Shown: one piece after another, positions 54,450 through 60,984 of the stretch
Layout of the letters: the number at the start of each line of letters is the position of its first letter
How positions within the stretch are numbered: the first letter of the stretch is position 1
Assembly: GCF_008086345.1 (NCBI RefSeq)
Contig: NZ_CP043006.1
Location: 5,702,032 to 5,766,031 of the forward strand
Length of the DNA: 64,000 nt
Reading direction: 5' to 3'
Origin: Chitinophaga sp. XS-30
GTDB taxonomy: Bacteria; Bacteroidota; Bacteroidia; Chitinophagales; Chitinophagaceae
Translations under genes and position numbers: made by a program
The notes under the pieces: generated by a model
Databases searched by the model: none
Told to the model about the DNA's origin: nothing
What the model saw: the letters and a program-made list of their open reading frames with translations, nothing else

Positions 54450-54698
54450 TTATTGATCGTATTGGAGGAATACGGTATCGAGAAGCCGGTGTAATTCATT
54501 GTAGAGATACAGGAGGTCCGCGCGATGGTGGGTATCGTCATAGATGGTGTCGTTCGCGGAGAGGGTTTCCGAGAGCCAGGTGTGGAGGAGTTTGCGGAGG
54601 TCTGAGAGGGAGTTCCGGTGGCAGAAGGATTGGAGGGTTGTTTGCGGAGTGATCTGTTCTGCGTCGGAGAGGAATGAGAAGTGGAAGGATGGTTTCAT
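54450..54698 (-). CDS. Small protein of unknown function
   Basis: The 82-residue protein is soluble and probably helical (LRKLLHTWLSETLSANDTIYD, LLYLYNELHRLLDTVF). I know no family. It is convergent with the membrane protein gene (10-base gap) and divergent from the XRE regulator at 54856; the shared intergenic region contains phased ACTAAT repeats. Confidence 0.65.
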   Translation of the reverse strand: MKPSFHFSFLSDAEQITPQTTLQSFCHRNSLSDLRKLLHTWLSETLSANDTIYDDTHHRADLLYLYNELHRLLDTVFLQYDQ

Positions 54699-54746
54699 GG
54701 TGATGGTTGTTTAGTGTATTGAGTTAATAAATTATACAATTACACT

Positions 54747-54843
54747 ACTAATATAGCTTAATAATTTTACTAATTAAGTTATTAGGCTAACTAATTCTAC
54801 ATTTTTGTTTCTTCCATTTATACTATATTGAATATTAATTAGT
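54747..54843. promoter_or_regulatory. Phased ACTAAT repeats in the divergent promoter region
   Basis: ACTAAT occurs at 54747, 54769 and 54790 (spacing 22 and 21 bases), and ATTAGT at 54838, in a very AT-rich 130-base gap between two divergent genes. Likely recognised by the XRE regulator encoded at 54856. Confidence 0.4.
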
Positions 54844-54855
54844 GTTTCAGGCAAC

Positions 54856-55074
54856 ATGGAAGGAAAAGTTTTCAACCGGATAAAAGCGGTATTGGCAGAG
54901 CAGCAGCGGACGAATAACTGGCTGGCGGAAACGTTGGGGGTTAGCCGGATCACCGTGTCCAAATGGTGTACGAACCGGATGCAACCTTCGATTGAGACGT
55001 TGTTTTTGATTGCGGAGGCGTTGAATGTGGAAGCGAGGGAGTTGTTGGTGCGGAGGCAGGGTGGTGATAGTTGA
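54856..55074 (+). CDS. Small XRE-family transcriptional regulator
   Basis: The 72-residue protein is one helix-turn-helix domain (RTNNWLAETLGVSRITVSKWCTNRMQPSIETLFLIAEALNVE). It is a minimal regulator of Cro/C1 type. It marks the edge of the AT-rich block with the Hxs genes and could be autoregulated through the ACTAAT repeats. Confidence 0.88.
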   Translation: MEGKVFNRIKAVLAEQQRTNNWLAETLGVSRITVSKWCTNRMQPSIETLFLIAEALNVEARELLVRRQGGDS

Positions 55075-55092
55075 ATGCAGGTTGCCCACTAC

Positions 55093-55266
55093 CTATTTTT
55101 CATTCAGCCCTTTTTCATCCAGTAACTTATACAGCTTTTCGTTGATCTTATCCAGATAAAACACAATATCATTAATCCGCAAAACCCATCTTATTATAAT
55201 AATTTGAATAACAACAAAAAGCACCATGCCGATAAATACGACAACAATTGAATTTATTTCCGCCAT
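55093..55266 (-). CDS. 57-residue single-pass membrane protein
   Basis: The frame opens at ATG 55266 and ends at TAG 55093. The protein has one strongly hydrophobic helix (SIVVVFIGMVLFVVIQIIIIRWVL) and a charged helical tail (DKINEKLYKLLDEKGLNEK) that could form a coiled coil. It follows hxsC by 79 bases on the same strand and shares its AT-rich composition, so it may belong to the Hxs transcript. No family known. Confidence 0.55.
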   Translation of the reverse strand: MAEINSIVVVFIGMVLFVVIQIIIIRWVLRINDIVFYLDKINEKLYKLLDEKGLNEK

Positions 55267-55345
55267 GTTCATAATGCCATGATTTAATATGTTTTTTAGG
55301 CCGACAAGGCAGCATGCTAGAGTTTCTTAGTGCACCCAATCTCCA

Positions 55346-56470
55346 CTATCTCAATGCCCTTATACCCAAACTATGTTTTACAAGGTTAGAGCTAAAAAAA
55401 CCGCCACATTCTTCACTGACAGTACAACCCTCGCATTTATCGAGATAAATATTCTTCCAGTCTGATATTGACCTTCGGGAGAACTGCCAAATTTCCTCCG
55501 GCGTTACACATAACTGTGAATTATATAAGGAAACATTCATTCCATGATCGGACAAGTACATCATTGCCTCCGCCAGATCATCGCCATACTCAACCGGATC
55601 AATCCACAACTTGTCAAAGTTATGAGGTGTATAACCCTGATTCTCCAGTCCCATAAACGCAACATGTTCAACAAAAGGCAAATTCTTGTATATGAACTTC
55701 GAAAGTTTATTCAGTCGGGAGATAGTCGGCTTATGCAATACGATCCGTAACTCGATCCGGACATCATACTTTGCCAGGTTGTATAGCCCTTGCACCGTCT
55801 GCTCAAAAGCTCCATCTCCCTGTACAACATAATCATGCAACAAATTAAAATCAGAATAAAGAGGAATTCCTAACATCAGGCGCTTAAATGACATGTCACC
55901 AAGCCTCTTCGCAAAACCATCCCATGCAAAAGATCGTCCGTTCGTCAGGCAATGAACTTCCGTATCCGGCAATTGGTGTTGAATCTGCTCCAGCAGTTTG
56001 AAAAAAAGTCCCCCCAATAAGGTTGGCTCTCCGCCTGTAATGCCCAATTCAGCACATTCTTTGGGAATAAGTGGTATGACCTGCGAGTAGATATTATAGA
56101 AGTAACCCGTATCGTCCTTATCCCTCGGTGGCTGAGAGCACATCAGGCAATTGCTATTGCATCTTTCCGTAAATAACAAGAAATTATGAGTCGAATCGAT
56201 CCTGTATTGTGTATTAATTACTCCATCGGAATTTACCACTACAATATCCCCAGCTGAAAGATGACCAAAACCCGGTATTGCATATACTGCCGCTTTATCA
56301 ATAGATGTATCAATATCATGACTGGTCAGTATCGCTTTATAACGCCTTAGATCGTCAGGAACAATATCCTGAACGATTAGTATCTCCGCATCATCGGCAG
56401 CATCAAATGCCACTCTCCCGATGATAGGCTCATCAATCCTCCAGGGCTTCCCTTTTGTTTTTAATATCAT
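55346..56470 (-). CDS. hxsC: HxsC-like radical SAM maturase of a His-Xaa-Ser system
   Basis: The 374-residue protein carries the radical SAM cluster motif CNSNCLMC (CxxxCxxC, about residue 104) and the GGEPT motif (ITGGEPTLLGG). It ends with a cysteine-containing segment (KCEGCTVSEECGGFFSS). It fits HxsC, one of two radical SAM enzymes of the Hxs system described computationally in RiPP-like loci. Its ATG overlaps the hxsB stop by one base. The reaction is unknown; modification of HxsA His-Xaa-Ser repeats is the working idea for the family. Confidence 0.87.
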   Translation of the reverse strand: MILKTKGKPWRIDEPIIGRVAFDAADDAEILIVQDIVPDDLRRYKAILTSHDIDTSIDKAAVYAIPGFGHLSAGDIVVVNSDGVINTQYRIDSTHNFLLFTERCNSNCLMCSQPPRDKDDTGYFYNIYSQVIPLIPKECAELGITGGEPTLLGGLFFKLLEQIQHQLPDTEVHCLTNGRSFAWDGFAKRLGDMSFKRLMLGIPLYSDFNLLHDYVVQGDGAFEQTVQGLYNLAKYDVRIELRIVLHKPTISRLNKLSKFIYKNLPFVEHVAFMGLENQGYTPHNFDKLWIDPVEYGDDLAEAMMYLSDHGMNVSLYNSQLCVTPEEIWQFSRRSISDWKNIYLDKCEGCTVSEECGGFFSSNLVKHSLGIRALR

Positions 56471-57978
56471 CAGCTTTTACCTGTTATCCAGTTTCTGAAT
56501 ATCCGTTCAATGCGCTTATCGCTATCCATCAACTCAATTATGTATCGTATTATCTCCATGTTTCTCTGGCAAAAAGAGCTTGTAGGCCGATGACCGTACA
56601 TATCCCCCTGCGTTGCCCAATTGTATATCGGATCGGCACCGCAATAGCTCTGAAAAGCACAATCGGCACAACCGGCAAGGGATTCGTTAGCGAGTACTGC
56701 CGTAAGGCCGGAAGCTTTATCTCCATAAAATATCTCGCTATAGGAATGTTCTCCCAGTACCCCCAACTGAAAAGTAAAATCCTGCATTTCTGCCAGCATT
56801 CTTGCCTCGTCAGACGCATATATCTTGCCATCATAGTTAAACACGATCACGCTATTAATAATTCCAGCCGGAGATTGAAGATCAACGTACCCGACAGGAA
56901 ACGGAGTAAGCATCTTTTTAAGAATGATACTGGCATAATCTTCACGAATAAAATACCCTTTAAGGTTATATTCTATGATTCTATCGAGAGCTTTTTTATA
57001 AAACGTCAAAAACAGAGAAGCGTCATATTTGTTCTTTGTTGCGCTTCTGGTTGCAAATCCATAAGGACTTATCGGACGAAGGAAGATGTTTCTGAACCCG
57101 AGGTTTACATACTCATCCACTATTTCTTTTGGATATTGCAAAGAGAGGTTTGTAGTTGTAAGCAATGCGGAAACATTGTCTTCGCCAAGCACAGACCTGC
57201 ATTTCATGATGCCATCCACTGCCAATTGATAACTATTATTATTGGGTTTGTGCCTGTTTTTATTATGAATAAACTCCGGGCCATCAAGTGACGTGGAAAT
57301 AAGAATATTGTTTTCTTTACAATAAACTAGTATCTCATCTGTCAAAGGAGCAAGATTTGTACAGATAACATAAGTTATCGTTTTTTCATACCTGATGGCC
57401 TCCTGCTTCGTTCTCTCAACAGCATACTTTATATTCTCGAATGCCAAAAGAGCCTCTCCCCCCTGAAATTCCATTGTAACATATGGACTGGGTGATTGCA
57501 TCATTAATTTAATACCTTCATCTATATGATACTGGTTCATATCATACATATGCTTATCACTGGTAACTCTTGATACCTGACAATAATGACAGGTATGCTC
57601 ACACCGGAGACTAATAACGAAAATGTGAAGCGAAGTAAAATTGTCCAGAAAAGACTTCTTTGTCCGATATCGGGTAGACAATACGTTCAGCAATTCAGGG
57701 ACCGGTGTTGTGGAGATAAAAAAGTTAGCTATCAAATCTCCATATAGTTCCGGATCATCTGCCACACAAACGTTTCTTTCGATTACACGAGCAGCGGTTC
57801 CTTTCGGAACAATCAGACAATCTCCTATTTCATTGACCATCACCTCTCTTTCTTCGGAAATCCGATGAAATCTGAATGGTAATAGATAATAGTCAGATTG
57901 ATGCTTTGAGCTATAATAATTCAGGTCCTGGAACTTTCGGGTTTTCTTTTCATGAACGGGGTCGGCAATTTTCACCAT
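56470..57978 (-). CDS. hxsB: HxsB-like radical SAM maturase of a His-Xaa-Ser system
   Basis: The 502-residue protein has an N-terminal extension (about 1-110) that may bind HxsA or HxsD. The radical SAM core contains CEHTCHYC (CxxxCxxC) and MEFQGGEALL. A SPASM-like C-terminus (CADCAFQSYCGADPIYNWATQGDMYG ... FCQRN) would bind auxiliary iron-sulfur clusters. It starts 2 bases after the hxsD stop. Together with HxsC it forms the paired-enzyme hallmark of the Hxs system. Confidence 0.88.
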   Translation of the reverse strand: MVKIADPVHEKKTRKFQDLNYYSSKHQSDYYLLPFRFHRISEEREVMVNEIGDCLIVPKGTAARVIERNVCVADDPELYGDLIANFFISTTPVPELLNVLSTRYRTKKSFLDNFTSLHIFVISLRCEHTCHYCQVSRVTSDKHMYDMNQYHIDEGIKLMMQSPSPYVTMEFQGGEALLAFENIKYAVERTKQEAIRYEKTITYVICTNLAPLTDEILVYCKENNILISTSLDGPEFIHNKNRHKPNNNSYQLAVDGIMKCRSVLGEDNVSALLTTTNLSLQYPKEIVDEYVNLGFRNIFLRPISPYGFATRSATKNKYDASLFLTFYKKALDRIIEYNLKGYFIREDYASIILKKMLTPFPVGYVDLQSPAGIINSVIVFNYDGKIYASDEARMLAEMQDFTFQLGVLGEHSYSEIFYGDKASGLTAVLANESLAGCADCAFQSYCGADPIYNWATQGDMYGHRPTSSFCQRNMEIIRYIIELMDSDKRIERIFRNWITGKS

Positions 57979-57980
57979 CC

Positions 57981-58346
57981 TTAAATATTTTGGGGATCAA
58001 ACCCAACCGGATCTGAAACACTTGTTTGGGGAAATTCCTCTATCTCAAAATTAGCAAATGCTTTAGCTATTATTAGTTCGCGTATCGTCCTCGTCTCTGA
58101 GGTTACAATATCTCTTAACTTGAAATCAATCAGGTCTTGCTTTATTCTTTCGATTAACTCCGGAACTTCAAAAGTATTTACTCCATTCCTGGGTGAAAAA
58201 AGAATATCGTAAAACCCGTCTTTTTTATCGATCTCAACATTAAAGTCCCTGCAATACCAATAGAAGCACTTATGAATTACGGCTTCATTATATGCTCCCC
58301 CATCGATCTTAATTTTAAGGATATTGTCATTTATTTGGTACTCCAT
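57981..58346 (-). CDS. hxsD: HxsD-like protein of a His-Xaa-Ser system
   Basis: I start at 58346 (MEYQINDNILKIKIDGG); an upstream ATG at 58370 overlaps hxsA further. The 121-residue protein has a KCFYWYCRDFNVEIDKKDGFYDILFS segment and a helical C-terminus with NFEIEEF. It shows no cysteine motif or membrane helix. It fits HxsD, a small partner conserved next to HxsB and HxsC, perhaps a peptide-binding chaperone. It overlaps the end of hxsA by 20 bases. Confidence 0.82.
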   Translation of the reverse strand: MEYQINDNILKIKIDGGAYNEAVIHKCFYWYCRDFNVEIDKKDGFYDILFSPRNGVNTFEVPELIERIKQDLIDFKLRDIVTSETRTIRELIIAKAFANFEIEEFPQTSVSDPVGFDPQNI

Positions 58347-59079
58347 AATTCTTAATTTTGAGTACATCAAGCGTTTTTTTATCTACTATTCCATTCGGTT
58401 TAAGATCATTGGCCTCCTGAAATTTAATGACAATCCCTTCGGTCTGATTGCCAAAATAACCCGTGACAATTATGTCTTTTTTCACAACAGCAAGTAACCG
58501 CTGAAGTTCCTCTACATCTTTTCCTTCACACCCTTTTTTCAAGTCTCTGTCACCCAGTTTCAAAACAGCAGATTCCGGTATTGCAGACCCTGAACTTTTT
58601 AAGGGCTGACTGCCGGAAGTAGCTGAACTATTAGGCACAGTATATAGAGGCTTGATAGTAGATTTCGTATTGGTAGTACTACTCTTGCTGGATTTATTAG
58701 CGGGTGAACCAGAAGAAGAAGGAACATAGTTTGTAGCGGGTGCCGGGGAAGGAGTGGATTTACTTTTGGTACTATAAGACGATGAGTAATGTGAACTGTG
58801 CGAGCGGTGCGACGAATGGGATCGATGCGAACTATGCGATCTGTGCATAAGCACCAGGCTATTCTCGGGGTTGGCCAAATTAAGTTTTAATACCAGCTGA
58901 GGTTTCAACACATTTTTGTGCGATTCCAGAAAATTCAAGTCGCTATCATCATTGATCAACGGATGATTTACGGGAGTTTCTGCCTTAAGTTGTGATAAGG
59001 TGCTGAGTGCCGCAGATATAATTGCAAAACTTTTCTTTGCGAGGTTTAAGAAACCAGATTTTTCTTTACTCATCGACAT
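58327..59079 (-). CDS. hxsA: HxsA-like His-Xaa-Ser repeat precursor with peptidoglycan-binding-like domain
   Basis: The 250-residue protein has an N-terminal hydrophobic stretch (about 15-33) that may act as export signal. It then has seven consecutive His-Xaa-Ser triplets at residues 79-99 (H79, 82, 85, 88, 91, 94, 97), a Ser/Lys/Pro-rich linker (about 100-170) and a C-terminal domain (about 178-245; KGCEGKDVEELQRLLAVVKKD ... VDKKTLDVLKI) like a peptidoglycan-binding fold. It is the likely substrate of HxsB/HxsC. First gene of hxsA-hxsD-hxsB-hxsC. ATG at 59073 is an alternative start. Confidence 0.87.
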   Translation of the reverse strand: MSMSKEKSGFLNLAKKSFAIISAALSTLSQLKAETPVNHPLINDDSDLNFLESHKNVLKPQLVLKLNLANPENSLVLMHRSHSSHRSHSSHRSHSSHYSSSYSTKSKSTPSPAPATNYVPSSSGSPANKSSKSSTTNTKSTIKPLYTVPNSSATSGSQPLKSSGSAIPESAVLKLGDRDLKKGCEGKDVEELQRLLAVVKKDIIVTGYFGNQTEGIVIKFQEANDLKPNGIVDKKTLDVLKIKNYGVPNK

Positions 59080-59354
59080 TCATATTTGAGTTAGAGATAA
59101 AGGGAACGAAACAGATAACGTGAAATATTTCAACAATGTCTATGGCTAAAATTTCCGAATAATGAAGTTAACCAGGGATTGTATTAAGCTATTTAGGCTG
59201 AGGTATGAATCCAAGATAGTATAAATTTCTATTGTAGCGAATAACATATTTGTGTAAGATTCATATATAGATGGTTTGTATATATTAAAATTCACCATTC
59301 TCTATACAGCTGCTACAAGCCCCATTCAAAAAGAAACATCTCATTTTCCGGCAC
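59080..59354. other. AT-rich promoter region upstream of hxsA
   Basis: About 275 bases with high AT content between hxsA and the terminator of the beta-lactamase-like gene. It should contain the hxs promoter; I found no exact TAnnTTTG on the minus strand and no hairpin or repeat. Confidence 0.4.
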
Positions 59355-59387
59355 ACAAAAAAAAGGGCGTCCCTCCCGGAACGCCCT
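59355..59387 (-). terminator. Strong terminator after the beta-lactamase-like gene
   Basis: AGGGCGT pairs with ACGCCCT perfectly around a 10-base loop. On the minus strand it is followed by a run of T (A-run 59357-59364 on the plus strand), 22 bases after the stop. Confidence 0.88.
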
Positions 59388-59408
59388 CCTGTCTTCAAGC
59401 ATACGCCT

Positions 59409-60563
59409 CTACTCTTTCACCCATGCAGCATCAAACGCCGCCTTCACTATACCACTCGTATTCCTCCACGTACTATCCACAGAATTGATCGATAACGCCA
59501 GCTGCACACGGGCAGGGAACTTCATAATAAGCGTCTGCAGACCTACATCGCCCACATCCAGACTGTCGCTCTGATTTACATCGGAATACAGCGCTCCGCC
59601 ATGGCCGTATGCCATTCCGCCTTCCACGGGAAATACCCTGTTCCAGCCCAGGCGATACGTATCCATCAGCAGCTTTTTGTTATCGGAAAGGATGATATCT
59701 TTCTCCGCCAGATAAGTGATCACGCGGGACATATCCATTGTGGTCAGCACAAAACCGCCGCCACCGCAGAACTCCGTCCAGTCGGTATGAGATACCCCGT
59801 TCAGCCGGGATGGTGCTTCATTCAGCATCTGGAAAGTACGACCGGCCACCGGTGCGCATCCACGCTGACCGATGCCTGATCTGGAGATGACATATGCCTG
59901 CACCAGGCGGATATATTCGCCGCTCATCCAGCTTTGAAATGCCGTGGTTCCCAAATCATATTCCTGGTTCCGGAAGGTAATGGAATCATGCAACTTGGGG
60001 ATCATCGCCCGGAACAGCGCGAAATTGATGTTCGAATACGCATACGTCTTCGGGGAATCGATCTTTGCGCCGGCGGTGCTGATCAGGCTGCTCCAGCTGG
60101 TGCCGCTGCCACGTATACCGGAGGTGTGCGTGAGCAATTGCCGGAAGGTCAGCTTCCGCACATCGGCATGCCTGTTCCAGGATGAAGGCAGCCAGGGGCC
60201 GATCTCATTGTCGATCGAAAAGGCATCCAGGTACTTCAGCGCGGTGATGGCCGTGAGCGTTTTCGTTACGCTGGCAATGTTTACGAAGGCATTCACACTT
60301 GACCGGTCTCCATTAACGGAACCGATGCCGAATGCAGCAGTGTCTGACACCTGCCCTTTGTGCGTGATCACGAACTGGTAACCACGGGCGCCAACCAGCT
60401 GCTCCTGCAGTTTCTGTTTGAAGATGGCCGATTTGAACACTTTGTCGTTCGACTTGATCGGAAGCGGCAGCTGTATCAACTCTCCTTTTTTGCAGGAGGT
60501 GATGCTGAGGCTTGCCGCGAAACACACGGCGGCAAGTAATTTTACTGGGGTTGAAGGTTTCAT
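59409..60563 (-). CDS. Serine hydrolase lipoprotein, beta-lactamase fold
   Basis: The 384-residue protein has a lipobox TSC (Cys24) and the class C beta-lactamase/D-aminopeptidase pattern: SVTK in the position of SxxK, YAYSN as YxN, and GMAYGHGGALYSD near the C-terminus as the third motif. It probably is an esterase or peptidase of the envelope. It is not related in sequence to the similar-fold enzyme at 23749 beyond the motifs. It sits between the Hxs block and the 11-bp repeats, ends at its own terminator, and has normal GC. Confidence 0.87.
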   Translation of the reverse strand: MKPSTPVKLLAAVCFAASLSITSCKKGELIQLPLPIKSNDKVFKSAIFKQKLQEQLVGARGYQFVITHKGQVSDTAAFGIGSVNGDRSSVNAFVNIASVTKTLTAITALKYLDAFSIDNEIGPWLPSSWNRHADVRKLTFRQLLTHTSGIRGSGTSWSSLISTAGAKIDSPKTYAYSNINFALFRAMIPKLHDSITFRNQEYDLGTTAFQSWMSGEYIRLVQAYVISRSGIGQRGCAPVAGRTFQMLNEAPSRLNGVSHTDWTEFCGGGGFVLTTMDMSRVITYLAEKDIILSDNKKLLMDTYRLGWNRVFPVEGGMAYGHGGALYSDVNQSDSLDVGDVGLQTLIMKFPARVQLALSINSVDSTWRNTSGIVKAAFDAAWVKE

Positions 60564-60775
60564 AAAATTCAGTTTTTTGGGTTTGATGGCTCAAAAGTAT
60601 AGCGCTGCGCCCGGGCTGCGGTCAGCGGATTTACAAAAGAGGGAGAAGGGTTAACGGATACGGGCGCTGAACTGACAGGCCGTTGAAAACCTGCATAATC
60701 GTAAACAAGGGTTACTAAACAGTCCCGACAAAAGGCCTGAAAGGCGCCACCATCCGCTCGTGTCACGTAGATAAA

Positions 60776-60830
60776 GTACCTATAAGGTACTGTTAAAGTA
60801 CTATTGAAGTACCTATAAGGTATATTTATA
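60776..60830. repeat. Five tandem 11-bp units starting with GTAC/GTAT
   Basis: GTAC begins at 60776, 60787, 60798 and 60809 and GTAT at 60820, giving units GTACCTATAAG, GTACTGTTAAA, GTACTATTGAA, GTACCTATAAG and GTATATTTATA. The 11-base step repeats the site on one DNA face. GTACCTATAAGGTAC (60776-60790) is also a perfect palindrome. It is 213 bases upstream of the lipoprotein gene start at 60563. Confidence 0.7.
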
Positions 60831-60984
60831 CGAGAAGTGCTTTATCTCTGCTTTAACAGTATCTAAAATCTGAATAGACGATAGGTGAACACATGCCAAT
60901 ATCCCCCTGTCATCCGTATAAACAGATAGCAGTGCCCCCGGTCACAGGGGGTAGTTGACCAAAGAAAGATGCGGGGAAAAAGCT
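60831..60984. other. Intergenic region before the E1 gene end
   Basis: No gene visible. CCCCC and GGGGG flank GGTCACA (near 60935) and could form a short hairpin. On the minus strand no T-run follows, so it is not a clear terminator. Confidence 0.3.

Noticed and set aside
55300-55390. Possible frameshift at the end of hxsC: another frame reads KGIEIVEIGCTKKL beyond the stop
   Set aside because: The annotated frame ends with a KHSLGIRAL-like segment that fits what I recall of HxsC endings, and the cysteine motifs are all in that frame. The alternative reading is probably chance.
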